In this document: piece after piece, positions 16,066-25,154 of the stretch | How the letters are laid out: every line of letters begins with the position of its first letter | Position numbering within the stretch: the first letter of the stretch is position 1 | NCBI GenBank assembly: GCA_019637395.1 | Contig: JAHBVR010000014.1 | Coordinates: 62,001 to 126,000, forward strand | From: Vulcanimicrobiota bacterium | GTDB lineage: Bacteria > Vulcanimicrobiota > Xenobia > Xenobiales > JADMJV01 | Reading direction: 5' to 3' | DNA length: 64,000 nucleotides | Notes under the pieces: model-generated | Seen by the model: only the letters and a program-made list of their open reading frames with translations | The model's database searches: none | What the model was told of the DNA's origin: nothing | Position numbers and translations under genes: made by a program

Positions 16066-16595
16066 CTCCTCCGAAGTCTGAATGAAGGGAAGGAGACCCG
16101 GCCCGGGGGTGAAGTTCTAGTAGTTTTTTACTGAATTCGTCGAGGGGCGGTCCGTCATGCTCCACCGGCCACTATGGAAACAGGGGAGGGGTGTTGCCTT
16201 TCAGATGGTAGCCGTCCATGTAGATCCGCTTGAATCTCAGGGCTTGAGGCCCGGGTCCCGCAGAGACTGGTAAGAAAGGCCTTCGGCTAAGGCCCAAATC
16301 AGGAATGGTCGAGGTAGAGGTACACAAAATAGTAAAGGGCTGAAGAATGACGAGACTGGAGCGCCAGAGCGTAGCGGTGCTGATCGTCCTCGTAGCGATG
16401 GCGTCGAAAATAGCCACGGCCCGGATCGGCCCGCGCTCTTGGTAGAGGCAACAAGCACATGCCCGAAATCATGAGCCCAAAGAGGCGCCTGTTCCTATAC
16501 CCGATTGGCCCATCAAAAAAGGCCACCAAAAGGAAAGTGCAACCCGGCCGGGCCGGAATCGCGATCAGCGCTCTCGAGGAAAGACTACTGTAGAG
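16066..16595. other. 530-bp stretch without a convincing gene
   Basis: Only short frames of 60-80 codons occur here, mostly on the minus strand around 16172-16529, and they overlap one another in different frames. One contains a hydrophobic stretch followed by DDQHRYALALQSRHSSALYY, which could be a fragment of a decayed gene. There is no ribosome site ahead of any of them. I make no gene call. Confidence 0.5.
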
Positions 16596-17360
16596 CTACC
16601 GGCGTCCGCCGCGAAAGTCTTCGAGTTGGTCTCGCAAACGCTCGACGGAACCCATTAGACGGACGAATTCGACGCCTGGCTGGCTTGCTTTCAGAACCTG
16701 CCAGACTTCTCCGCCTTTCAGGAGAGCGAGCTGGATGCGGGTTTGGAGCGTGCTAAGTTGGCTGGCTTTGAGCTTTTCCAGCTGAAGGCCGCATTGCTCC
16801 CATTCTTCCCGGGGAGAGGGGTGGTCGCTGCTGAGGCGCTGGGAGCGGGCCTGCAGGATTTTGAGGGAGTCTTCGGCGGACTGGTACTCGTCCAGGAGCG
16901 TTTGGAAGTCGTTTTTTCCGGTGCTGGCGCAGAGTTCGTTGGCGGCCCAGCGGTCGAGGTAGAAGGAATAGCGCCAGAAGGGAATGCTGTAGCGGCTGGT
17001 GCCGTAGCCGACCTGGAGCAGCAGTTGGAAGCGCGGATGGGCCTGGCATTGCTGGACGACGGAGCCCAGGGCGGCCTGGTATTCCTGGAGCCTTCCCAGC
17101 TCTTCTTGAGCGGTGCGCTTAGCCTCGGCGGGAGACAACTGGAACTCGGGCATGCCCTCCAGTTCGCGGCGCCGTGCCTCCAGTTCCTGACGCTCCGCGC
17201 AGAGAACGTCGAGTAAGGCAGGCGATAGAAAAGATAACCCCGTGCGCCGGTGAGCGGCGCTGACCGCCTCCGATTCCAGGCTGGGCAACAGGATCTTGGC
17301 TATTTTCAGGGTCTCCTGACGGAGGAAATCCTCGGTACGCTGGCGCTGCTGGTTGCTCAT
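16596..17360 (-). CDS. Hypothetical coiled-coil-like soluble protein
   Basis: The 254-residue protein is rich in Leu, Glu, Gln and Arg, with long predicted helices (CAERQELEARRRELEGM; EEWEQCGLQLEKLKAS). It has no signal peptide or membrane segment. A short aromatic segment in the middle (YGTSRYSIPFWRYSFYLDRW) breaks the helices. The ATG begins MSNQQRQRTEDFLRQE. I do not recognise the family. It lies alone on the minus strand, upstream in coordinate terms of the 22-residue-repeat gene and reading the same way. Confidence 0.7.
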   Translation of the reverse strand: MSNQQRQRTEDFLRQETLKIAKILLPSLESEAVSAAHRRTGLSFLSPALLDVLCAERQELEARRRELEGMPEFQLSPAEAKRTAQEELGRLQEYQAALGSVVQQCQAHPRFQLLLQVGYGTSRYSIPFWRYSFYLDRWAANELCASTGKNDFQTLLDEYQSAEDSLKILQARSQRLSSDHPSPREEWEQCGLQLEKLKASQLSTLQTRIQLALLKGGEVWQVLKASQPGVEFVRLMGSVERLRDQLEDFRGGRR

Positions 17361-17484
17361 TCTATTCTCGATTCGAATTCGCGAGGATCAGGCGCCCGGT
17401 GGCCTCATTCAACATCATGCGCTTTTTTGAACTGCGGGGAACTCTTCCTTTGTGGCCGGTGTGGAACTGCCCGCGAGGCGGGAA

Positions 17485-18129
17485 TTAAGGCTTGGACTGA
17501 GTTCGTTTTTCAGCCACCACGGGCGGCATGTCATCCAGGCTGGCGGTCGGAACCTGTGGACGGGCGGGCTCACCGGCCGGTGGTTTGGAAGCTTTGAATT
17601 CCGCTACTCCGCGCATGACGGCGCGAGCCGCCACCGTCAAGAATCGCTCCATCGAAGAGGCGGCTTCGGTTCCACCCTCAATGGTGCCGAGCAGATTTTC
17701 TTTGGTCACATGGCCGAGCTCGGCGCAGACTTCGCCGCTACCTTTGATGGCGTTAATGGCGCCGGTCTTGCAAACCTTGCCAAGCTCGTTGCCTACATCG
17801 GCCGAGCCGTGGATGAAACCAATGGCGGCGCTTTTTATGGCCAGGCCCAACTGGTTGCCAACCTCACTCGCACCGGCGATGCTGCCCAGGGCCGCTTTTT
17901 TGCCGAGGTCACCCAGGTCCTGGCCAACTATGGCAGCGCCCTGAACTCCCCCACGGGTATTGTCCAGAGCGGCCTGGGCTACGCTCCCGGTAATATCCTG
18001 AAAGCCCTGAATCGCGTTGACGATGACATTCTTGGTCAGATTGGTGAGGTCGCGGTTGACCCCTTCAGCAGTGACCGTTACGGCGTGCACCACGCGCTCG
18101 GTGTGGGTCTTTTCTCCGTTGCTTGGCAT
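17485..18129 (-). CDS. Protein made of six 22-residue amphipathic repeats
   Basis: The 214-residue protein contains six back-to-back units of exactly 22 residues at 24-45, 46-67, 68-89, 90-111, 112-133 and 134-155. The core is V-G-x-x-L-G-x-x-x-K-x-A-A-I-x-x-I-x-G-S-x-E/D; for example VGNELGKVCKTGAINAIKGS. Small residues alternate with one polar face, as in lipid-binding amphipathic helices such as apolipoproteins. A Pro-rich tail follows (PPAGEPARPQVP). The ATG at 18129 is preceded by GGAG at six bases; a GTG 12 bases upstream would remove that spacing. There is no signal peptide. No family is known to me. Lipid-surface binding is inference. Confidence 0.75.
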   Translation of the reverse strand: MPSNGEKTHTERVVHAVTVTAEGVNRDLTNLTKNVIVNAIQGFQDITGSVAQAALDNTRGGVQGAAIVGQDLGDLGKKAALGSIAGASEVGNQLGLAIKSAAIGFIHGSADVGNELGKVCKTGAINAIKGSGEVCAELGHVTKENLLGTIEGGTEAASSMERFLTVAARAVMRGVAEFKASKPPAGEPARPQVPTASLDDMPPVVAEKRTQSKP

Positions 18130-18677
18130 GAGGTTCTCCACTCTTGAATATCATCGTTGCTTAGTATATGGCGGGAGACCACCTTTCCTTAGCTTGAAAA
18201 AAAATCCAGCTCGGACTGGAGACGTTCTCTCGCCGCGCTCCTGGCGGCTTTTATATCCAGTCTGCAATGATGGCCAGAATGGCCACTCCACGGCGGCGCT
18301 CGAGCTGGCTACCAGGCCTTGGACGATATGGGCGGCCAGGACTTTCTTGGCCTGGGCACAGCCTGCTCGCTACCGACGGACCCGACCTCGATGATAGCCG
18401 GGTAGAACATCGACAGGCTCTAGGCGTCTGGGCTTGGGGCTTGGTTTGGATCGGGTTGCAGGCAATTGAAAGAGGCCTCGGCGGTGGCCGAACCGCGCGG
18501 ATCGGGAGCGAGGTTTTTTGGGGTCGCGGCAGGCAGGCGGTCCGAGGGCGTGACCGGACTTCCGGCGGATTCGCCTGTGCTGGCTGATCGTCCATGGGTC
18601 GAGCTACGCTGGCGAAATATTAGAGAGAGGATCGCTATACCTGGCGAAACAAGTCCGGCTGCACCTAGCCTGGAAAA
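18130..18677. other. About 550 bp without a supported gene
   Basis: Frames of 100 or so codons exist on both strands (for example 18251-18595 minus), but their composition is Arg/Pro/Ser-rich in the way expected of shadow frames, and none has a ribosome site or a recognisable motif. The part near 18640-18677 probably holds the promoter of the lipoprotein gene. Confidence 0.5.
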
Positions 18678-19157
18678 ATGAGGGACCTGGCCTTGTGTTT
18701 CCTGGCAGTTCTTCTGGGAGCGTGCGTTCGCGAAGCGCCGAAGCCCGGAGTGACCGCCACCGTCACCGCTACAACCACTGCTACAGTTACCGCGACCGTC
18801 ACGGTCACCGCCACGCCGCCGGCGACGGCCACGCCGCTGGTTCCAGCGCTTTCCAACCGCTATATCCTGAAAACCACCATCATGGACCAGGTGCCGGTCG
18901 TTTTTGACGTCTCCGCCAATGGCCAACCTGTCGGCTCTTTTGAGGCGCGCTCCGAGCAGGACATCACTCAGTGGGTGAAAGCCGGCACCAATACTCTGGA
19001 GATTCGCCATCACGCATTGCACCCGGGCAATCCGCACTTTAACTCCACCTTGACGGTCGGAGAACAGACTCCAACCGGTTGGAACACGCTCGGCAAAGTT
19101 ACGGTTAACGGCAAGTCTCTCGATGCCACGCGAGTAATTCGTTTTACCGGCCGTTGA
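18678..19157 (+). CDS. Putative lipoprotein with Thr/Ala/Val-rich linker
   Basis: The 159-residue protein starts MRDLALCFLAVLLGAC, a short signal peptide ending in a lipobox (L-L-G-A-C) with the acylated Cys at residue 16. A linker of alternating T, V and A follows (TVTATTTATVTATVTVTA). The C-terminal domain of about 100 residues is predicted beta-rich (NRYILKTTIMDQVPVVFDVS; GTNTLEIRHHAL). It is likely anchored to the outer face of a membrane with the domain held away by the linker. The domain has no family that I recognise. Confidence 0.75.
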   Translation: MRDLALCFLAVLLGACVREAPKPGVTATVTATTTATVTATVTVTATPPATATPLVPALSNRYILKTTIMDQVPVVFDVSANGQPVGSFEARSEQDITQWVKAGTNTLEIRHHALHPGNPHFNSTLTVGEQTPTGWNTLGKVTVNGKSLDATRVIRFTGR

Positions 19158-19360
19158 TCAAGTTGCGCAGTCTTTGCGCTGAATCTCCCTGGTGGTTACG
19201 ATGGTGTTTAGAACGGTAGGCCAACCAACCGCCCGGCGGGTTCGTCGGCCGGCTCCCCGGCGGTGCTCGATTTCGCCAACAGCAAGAAGGGCCAGAAAGT
19301 GGGTTCCGGCGAGCGACTATGGCCAGGGACCACCACTACCGAGACTCAGGCTGAACTCAG

Positions 19361-19905
19361 TCATGGCAAGGCGCTGGGAGTGATGGGCAAGTTGCTGCCG
19401 CCCCGCACCTCCAGGTTGGTGCTGGTTACGTTGTTGTTGGGATTGTCCGCTACCGCCTGATAACTGCAGACCTGGTTGCTGACACCATTGTTGCAGAAAT
19501 AGGGAAAATTGCAGTGAACTTTGGTCATACACTTGCGACAGACAGTCCGACTGGCGCCGGGAAGAGGTTTGCTGAAGGTGAGGGTGGCCGTAACCTGCCA
19601 GCGCCCCGGCTGCTCGGCTTTCCATTTCAAGTGATGCTCTTTGATGGCATTGGACGAAAGTCCTGAGCCGCTTTCGCTAACTACCGTGCGGCCATTCACG
19701 CTCAAGTCGATAGGGGACAGAGGGATTCGAACAGTGATTCTCCACCGGAACCGTGGCTGTCCTCGGCCACCGAGTAGAAGCTGGCGTTGGAGGCTTTTTC
19801 GGAACCAGGATAACGCAGGGAAAGCGCCCCCAGTCCCACATCGTGCGTCCAGGGCCAGCTTGAGGATTGCCAGGAACATCAGAGCAAAAAAAATGGGCGA
19901 GACAT
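19361..19905 (-). pseudogene. Frameshifted gene for an exported Cys-containing beta protein
   Basis: From the ATG at 19905 the frame reads MSRPFF and then meets an eight-T run. The neighbouring frame continues with a hydrophobic signal-like stretch (ALMFLAILKLALDA). The other frame then carries WTHDVGLGALSLRYPGSEKA and SVAEDSHGSGGESLF. The first frame resumes with IPLSPIDLSVNGRTVVSES and runs to the stop at 19361, including KWKAEQPGRWQVTATLTF and a Cys-rich part (CRKCMTKVHC). Each segment is natural protein sequence in only one frame, which indicates two or three indels in a former secreted protein. Sequencing error in the T-run could account for one of them. Confidence 0.6.
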
Positions 19906-20049
19906 ACAAATTATCCCCTCAAAGCAGCAAGGTGGAGACAGCTTTCGAAGTCAGGCTCGAGGTCAATTCGTTCTGAGCAAACAAAGTGTAGTGGCTATCC
20001 TGTAGCAGGCGTGGTTAAACCAGTGATCCGAAACTATGCTTTAAGCGGT

Positions 20050-20376
20050 TTAGATCCAGTCTCCCGAGCTGCTATAGCTCTTGTTGCCGATGAGGGCGCC
20101 GATGGCTGTCCCGGCGACCAGGCCGGCCACACCGCCGCCCACACCGCCGAGGACTCCACCCCACTGTTGCAACCCCACAATGGTTCCGGCAACGGTGCCG
20201 AGGGCTCCGCCCACGCCACCGCCGACAACGGTGGCGATGGAGCGGCCCAGACCCATCTCGCGGCGGTCCGCGCCAATCTGAACCAGATCTTGGTTTTCCG
20301 CGGGTTGCGCGGCCACAGTCGTGGTGGAAATCGTGCGCACGGGCGCAGCGCCGGGGGTGAGACGTTGAATTTGCAT
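20050..20376 (-). CDS. Small glycine-zipper protein
   Basis: The 108-residue protein has a polar N-terminal half and a C-terminal glycine-zipper hairpin (ATVVGGGVGGALGTVAGTIV, then GGVLGGVGGGVAGLVAGTAI), ending NKSYSSSGDWI. This resembles the glycine-zipper two-helix domain of small envelope proteins. An AAGGAG site stands ahead of the ATG. There is no signal peptide, so insertion would be post-translational. It is divergent from the C11 peptidase gene, with a shared promoter region of 95 bases. Confidence 0.72.
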   Translation of the reverse strand: MQIQRLTPGAAPVRTISTTTVAAQPAENQDLVQIGADRREMGLGRSIATVVGGGVGGALGTVAGTIVGLQQWGGVLGGVGGGVAGLVAGTAIGALIGNKSYSSSGDWI

Positions 20377-20471
20377 GACGGTATCTCCTTGATGTTTGCG
20401 TCCAATCTAGTGAACATCCCTCAAAGGAAGCTGAAAGGCCACCCGGGGCTCGTGTCGAAACTCAACGGCGG

Positions 20472-21194
20472 ATGGACATCACGCCGGCGCGCCGCAACTG
20501 GACGTTCCTCTTTTATATGAATGGTGACAACGATCTTCGTGAGCATACCAGTCTCGATTTCGTGCGTCTCCAGCAAGGCGGCTGCCCCGAGGATTCGGCC
20601 ATTGTAGCTCAAGTCTATCGAGGCGAAGAACGTTGGAGCTGGAAAAACCTGGGTCAGAAGCTGGCCGATCTGGCCTCCCCGGCTCTCCCCTCTGCCTTCC
20701 AACAAGACTGGCGCGGCTGCAAAACCTTCGTCATCGACCCGCAGGGCTGCCGCGAGTTGTCCGGCCCCGGCCGGGCTCTCCCCTCTCAACCTCAGGCTTT
20801 GCAAGAGTTTATCGAGCGCGGCTTGAGAGAGTATCCGGCGGAAAACTACGCCCTGGTGATCGACAGCCACGGTTACGGCGCGGCCGGACTGCTGCGCGAC
20901 GGTGATGGCCGTTCCATGAAACTCGAGGACTTCCGCCAAAGCATAGAACGGAGCGGAGTCAAACTGCAGTTGCTGGTCCTACAAGCTTGCCAGATGGGGC
21001 AACCTGCCGCCCTGGCCGGCCTGGCGGGGTGCGCTGACTACCTGCTGACCTCGCCCCAAAAAATTCCCGCCGGACAGGCCCGATACGACCAGTTGCTGCC
21101 CAAACTGAACGGCCAGGACGCCGCCGGGGTTGCTGATGCCTTTCACCAATCTTTTCATGAAACCATGCCCGGCTTCGAACTCCACCAGCCTTAG
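20472..21194 (+). CDS. Clostripain-like (family C11) cysteine peptidase
   Basis: The 240-residue protein opens with WTFLFYMNGDNDL, the first strand typical of the C11 caspase-like fold. YALVIDSHGYG carries the catalytic His133, and LLVLQACQMGQ carries the catalytic Cys173. C11 enzymes usually cleave after Arg or Lys. The protein is shorter than clostripain, lacks a signal peptide and ends soon after the Cys strand, so it is a minimal catalytic domain that may act inside the cell. It is divergent from the glycine-zipper gene. The nucleophile context QACQMG differs slightly from the common DACLMG. Confidence 0.82.
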   Translation: MDITPARRNWTFLFYMNGDNDLREHTSLDFVRLQQGGCPEDSAIVAQVYRGEERWSWKNLGQKLADLASPALPSAFQQDWRGCKTFVIDPQGCRELSGPGRALPSQPQALQEFIERGLREYPAENYALVIDSHGYGAAGLLRDGDGRSMKLEDFRQSIERSGVKLQLLVLQACQMGQPAALAGLAGCADYLLTSPQKIPAGQARYDQLLPKLNGQDAAGVADAFHQSFHETMPGFELHQP

Positions 21195-21421
21195 CCCGGG
21201 AGTTTGGTATCTAAAAATTTAGAAATCTTCGCAAGCCACGATTTCGGTTGTCGCCGGGCGCGGGCTCAGCTCAAAAGACTCATACCTGGCGGTTTTTACT
21301 TTTACCAGGGCGATTGAGACCCACCAGGCCAGGACCAATTCTTGATACGGGGCATTTTGTCTTTGGTCAGCAGCAAGCCGACCCGGGGGGGAAATTGGCG
21401 AGATTCTAAGAATCACACGAA

Positions 21422-21862
21422 ATGACTGGTATGAGAGGTGGGTTTTCGCTACTCGAGTTATTGCTGGCTTTGGGAACACTGGCGGTGACGCTGTTATTGG
21501 TCGTCGCGCTGGGAATCTCGGTGGCCGGTCGCAATCAGCAGAGCCTGGAAGCTCCGGTCGGCCTGATCGCCGCGCAAAGTGTCCTCAGTCAATTCGTCTA
21601 CAATGTGCAGGCCAGTACCGATCAGGGTCCCTTCTTCAGTAAGCCGACCACCGCCAACTATGCCTCCGACACGGTGGAAATCGATCGCGTCACCTTCCAT
21701 TATCAAGTCGACCTGGAGCATTTGCCCACGGGCGGCACCAGCCTGGGCAACACCAATCGGCTGATGAAGATTACCGTTAAAGTCTTCTGGCAGATGGGCA
21801 ACGGGCCCCAGGCCGGCCGGCATCAAAGCGAAATGGCGCGGTTGGTGCATGAGGACAACTAG
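21422..21862 (+). CDS. Prepilin-type N-terminal cleavage protein (minor pilin-like)
   Basis: The 146-residue protein begins MTGMRGGFSLLELLLALGTL: a short basic leader, the G|F cleavage site, Glu at +5 and a hydrophobic helix. This is the class III signal processed by prepilin peptidase and packed into type IV pili or type II secretion pseudopili. The C-terminal domain has no disulfide pair. Translation could also start at the second ATG three codons later. It is the first gene of a tight operon, and its stop overlaps the next start by 14 bases. Confidence 0.85.
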   Translation: MTGMRGGFSLLELLLALGTLAVTLLLVVALGISVAGRNQQSLEAPVGLIAAQSVLSQFVYNVQASTDQGPFFSKPTTANYASDTVEIDRVTFHYQVDLEHLPTGGTSLGNTNRLMKITVKVFWQMGNGPQAGRHQSEMARLVHEDN

Positions 21863-22619
21863 AAGAGGCTTCAGCCTGGCTGAGTTGTCCATCAGTTGCA
21901 CGTTGCTCGGAATCTTGATGGTCGTACTGGCCAGCGCTCTTTTCAACAGCCAGCGCCTGTGGCGCCAGACCGTCGGTTCTACCGATAGCAAACAGCAGTT
22001 GCGTCGGGCTCAGGTGGCCTTGGAACGAGATTTTCAGCTGGCCGGCAGCAGCTTCGGAATTTCCCAAGTAGGGCCCCAGCAGGGGCCGGGCTTTAGCGGC
22101 GACGCCATCTGGTTCCTGTCGCCGGAAAAAGGAAGCAGTGGCGAGGTTGACCGCAAGTTTAACGGCGCTCCGCGTTATCAGCGCAACGTTCTCTACTACC
22201 TGAGCATTCCCAACGGGGATTCCTGCGCCGGCGGGCTGGGACCCTCTGGCTACGATGACCGTTGCCCGCACAAAGTGCTCGTCCGTAAAGTCATCGATTC
22301 CGGCGCGGCCACTTTGCCCGGCGATGACGCCACCGAGGAGCAACTGATGACGGCCGCTCAGATCACTCCTTATCTGACGCGCCCCAACGGGATGTCGGTG
22401 GCCAACATGAATTCTGAACCCGATGTCAAGCTGGTCAGCCAGGCGGCCCGCGAGCTTCTCTGGTTCCGTGTGCAAAATAATCCGGCTCCGTTGCAATTTG
22501 AGCTGCGTGCCTCCAACGTGATTCGTGCCCGCAAAGAAATTGCTCTGGGTAGTACCTCGCTTTACAACTCCCCGTTGACCTCGGAGCTCCGGCTCACGCT
22601 GGCTCCTCCTAACCCCTGA
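21849..22619 (+). CDS. Prepilin-type protein (PilW/GspJ-like)
   Basis: The 256-residue protein begins MRTTRRGFSLAELSISCTLL, again with the G|F site and Glu at +5. At this length, with a large periplasmic domain containing several Cys residues (NGDSCAGGL, DDRCPHK), it resembles PilW- or GspJ-type minor pseudopilins, which prime pilus assembly. The gene overlaps the previous pilin and ends two bases before the cytochrome gene, so the products are made together. Confidence 0.83.
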   Translation: MRTTRRGFSLAELSISCTLLGILMVVLASALFNSQRLWRQTVGSTDSKQQLRRAQVALERDFQLAGSSFGISQVGPQQGPGFSGDAIWFLSPEKGSSGEVDRKFNGAPRYQRNVLYYLSIPNGDSCAGGLGPSGYDDRCPHKVLVRKVIDSGAATLPGDDATEEQLMTAAQITPYLTRPNGMSVANMNSEPDVKLVSQAARELLWFRVQNNPAPLQFELRASNVIRARKEIALGSTSLYNSPLTSELRLTLAPPNP

Positions 22620-22621
22620 CA

Positions 22622-24670
22622 ATGCGCCCTTTCTGGCTGGCAATCGCGCTGGCTCTGGCGCTGCCTCAGATTTCTCCCTGGTTCTGGCCGCTGATCCTGG
22701 CGCTTCTTTATCTAACCCGGCCGGCGGTCGGCCAACTGGCTCTGCTGGTCTTGCTCTGTCTGCGCTTACCCGGCGCCGTGCCCACTTTGGAGGGCTGGTG
22801 GGAGCGAGTCCAATCACGGCGCCGGGCTCCCGTCGAAGTCTATCCTGAGACCTTGGCCCCGGACCACCCTCAGCTTGTGACCGTCTACGCAGCCCACAGC
22901 ACCCGCCTGGAGGTCCACTGGCAGGGCAATCAACTGGACATTCCCAGCGAGCCCTTGGGCCATGGGATTTTTCGCTTGCGCCTCGACCCCGCTCGGGCCC
23001 GCCCGGACTCGCGACTGGAAATCGATAGTGATGGGGACGGTCGCCGCCAGGTCGCGTTCCGCTGGTTGCCGCTCCAGCCCCGCCCCGGCCAACTCTCTTC
23101 TCTACCGGAGTTGGGTCTGGCCGCCACCGTCCAGGAAAGCGGCGACCAGGTCCTGCTGCTCGACCGCCAGGGCCGTATGCGCCCTCTGGCTTGCGGCGAC
23201 GGCCCCAGTTGTTGCCAGTTGCTGGCCGGTGGCGCCCGAATTGTGGTGGGAACCCGCTATTCACAGGACCTGGAGTTGCTGGACTGTCGGAGCGGTCAAG
23301 TGCTGGCCCGTATCGTCCTGGGAGAACCAGTGGAAGGAATGGCGCTCAGTCCCGATCAGCAACGACTGGCCGTCCTCTGCGGCCCTTGGGTGGAGATTCG
23401 TCGCTTGCCCGAGCTGGCGTTGGAAGGCCGCCTGCGACTCCCTTACCCGGGCGAATACGCTTGTTTCGCCGGTTCCTCACTGGTGGTCGCGTCCCGCCAG
23501 GGTCGTAGTCTCTACCGGCTGTGCCGGAGGCCGAGTTGGGAATTGGAATCCCATCCGCGTCCGCTGGCTCGTCCGGCCCTGGGACTGAGCCGCGGCCGGG
23601 ACGGTGAAGTGTGGCTGGCCAGCACCTCGGCCCAGTTGCACGGCGGTCATCAAAAAGGCAATCACTATGTGTTGAACTGCCTGCTGCGCTTGAATCTAAC
23701 CGACTGGGTGCTGGACCGTCCCCAGGTAACCGAAATGCGCACCGCCTCTCAGGATGGGCCGGGTTCGGTCCATTCCGGCTGCGGTCCCGAGGGCCTGACG
23801 CTCGACGAGAATGGGGACCTGTTGCTGGTTTACTCCGGAACCCACGAAGTGGCCCGGCGTGACCTCGCCAGCGGCGAGGAACATCGCTATTCGCTGGCTG
23901 GCGAAGGATTGTTGGCGCCTCGCTGGATCGCCGATCTGGGCCAGGGCACCTGGTTGGTCAGCTTGCCGGCTCAGCACACGCTGGCCTGGCTCCAAGGCGG
24001 CCAGGTCGTGCGCAAGCTACAACTCTCCCCGATTACACCGGCGGACGAGGGCGAAATCGACTTCTACGAAGCCACCCTTAGCGGTGTCTCATGCCAGAGC
24101 TGTCACACCCGCGGCGATAGCGACTATGCTTGCCACGATATCGGGGGCTACCAGGCCTGGGGCACGCTCAGCTGCCAGGGCATTCAAAACACTCCGCCTT
24201 ACCTGCGAAATGGAAGCTACCCGCGCTTGCAGGATTTGCATACGGTGGCCACCGGCCTTTACCGCAACTACCGCCGGGTTGCCCATACCGACCGCCCCCA
24301 GGCGCTCAAGGCCTATCTGGAAACCCTGCTGCTGCCGGATAATCCCCACCCCGCCTCTAACCAGGCTTTGCGCCGTGGTTGCGAAGTTTTTTTTCAAAGC
24401 GGTTGCGCCGACTGCCATCGGCCCCCCGCCTTCAGCAACCGGGCCAGCCTGCCCAATCAGGACCTGTTCCCCGAACAGCCTGACTTCGAATGGCTGGACG
24501 TGCCTTCTCTGCGGGGAGTTTGGCGTAGCGCACCCTACCTGCACGACCATCGCGCCGCCGACCTGGGGAGCCTGTTCGGCCGGGAAAATGCGGCTGATCG
24601 CCATGGCCGGACGGGCGCTCTGAGTGAAGAGCAAAAGCGCGATTTGGAACTCTTTCTGCAGTGTCTTTGA
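22622..24670 (+). CDS. Membrane-anchored beta-propeller / diheme cytochrome c protein
   Basis: The 682-residue protein has two N-terminal hydrophobic segments (residues 1-50). A beta-propeller-like region of about 400 residues follows (LELLDCRSGQVLARIVLG; EGMALSPDQQRLAVLCGP; GPEGLTLDENGDLLLVYSG). The C-terminal 200 residues resemble MauG/cytochrome c peroxidase proteins, with two heme c attachment sites, CQSCH (491-495) and CADCH (595-599). RNGSYPRLQDL and the DVPSLRGVWRSAPYLHD strand are typical of diheme peroxidases. It should act outside the cytoplasm, with hemes attached by the cytochrome c maturation system. The stop overlaps the next ATG (TGATG). Confidence 0.87.
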   Translation: MRPFWLAIALALALPQISPWFWPLILALLYLTRPAVGQLALLVLLCLRLPGAVPTLEGWWERVQSRRRAPVEVYPETLAPDHPQLVTVYAAHSTRLEVHWQGNQLDIPSEPLGHGIFRLRLDPARARPDSRLEIDSDGDGRRQVAFRWLPLQPRPGQLSSLPELGLAATVQESGDQVLLLDRQGRMRPLACGDGPSCCQLLAGGARIVVGTRYSQDLELLDCRSGQVLARIVLGEPVEGMALSPDQQRLAVLCGPWVEIRRLPELALEGRLRLPYPGEYACFAGSSLVVASRQGRSLYRLCRRPSWELESHPRPLARPALGLSRGRDGEVWLASTSAQLHGGHQKGNHYVLNCLLRLNLTDWVLDRPQVTEMRTASQDGPGSVHSGCGPEGLTLDENGDLLLVYSGTHEVARRDLASGEEHRYSLAGEGLLAPRWIADLGQGTWLVSLPAQHTLAWLQGGQVVRKLQLSPITPADEGEIDFYEATLSGVSCQSCHTRGDSDYACHDIGGYQAWGTLSCQGIQNTPPYLRNGSYPRLQDLHTVATGLYRNYRRVAHTDRPQALKAYLETLLLPDNPHPASNQALRRGCEVFFQSGCADCHRPPAFSNRASLPNQDLFPEQPDFEWLDVPSLRGVWRSAPYLHDHRAADLGSLFGRENAADRHGRTGALSEEQKRDLELFLQCL

Positions 24671-25152
24671 TGACCCAACTGTGGCTGTGCCAGATGAGCG
24701 GCTATCTGGCCTTGTTCTGCCTGCTGAGTTCGCAGGCCATGGCCCCGCTGGAACGCTTGAGACGCATCTCGCGTAAGACCTATCTGCGTTGGCGCCGGCG
24801 CCTGGGCATCACAGCGGCGATGCTGGCCAGCCTGCATACCCTGATCGTCTGGCGAACGCTTTTTGGGGGCAACGCCGTCGACCCATTCCGCGAAACCCAG
24901 TGGGCTCAGTTGGGTTTGGCCGCCTGGGTGCTGCTGTTGTTTCTCTGGCTGACCTCCTACTCCCCCGTGGTGCGTCGCTTGCGCATCAAGAACTGGAGTT
25001 CTCTTCACCGGCTCGCCTATGCCGCCACTTTTTTGGCGCTGCTTCACGGTTTGCTGGCACCCTGGAGCAATATCTACATACAGTTGGGGCTCTTAATTTT
25101 TTTCTTATTGTCCGTAGCCTTGCGAGGGCTCAGAAGCAAAGCTATACTATAA
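24670..25152 (+). CDS. Ferric-reductase-like heme membrane protein (MsrQ/YedZ-like)
   Basis: The 160-residue protein has four or five membrane helices. Histidines in the middle of two of them (AMLASLHTLIVW and FLALLHGLLAPW), with another at the start of the latter helix (WSSLHRLAYAATF), match the b-heme ligand pattern of the ferric-reductase-like transmembrane superfamily, which includes MsrQ, the quinol-linked partner of periplasmic methionine sulfoxide reductase. The ATG at 24670 overlaps the stop of the cytochrome gene in the coupled form TGATG; a GTG at 24661 is possible. No MsrP gene is present, so the diheme protein is the likely electron partner, an inference from context. Confidence 0.8.
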   Translation: MTQLWLCQMSGYLALFCLLSSQAMAPLERLRRISRKTYLRWRRRLGITAAMLASLHTLIVWRTLFGGNAVDPFRETQWAQLGLAAWVLLLFLWLTSYSPVVRRLRIKNWSSLHRLAYAATFLALLHGLLAPWSNIYIQLGLLIFFLLSVALRGLRSKAIL

Positions 25153-25154
25153 GG

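Noticed and set aside
21219-21479. 86-codon minus-strand frame before the pilin operon
   Set aside because: It overlaps the pilin start, has no ribosome site and no motif; more likely this is promoter DNA.
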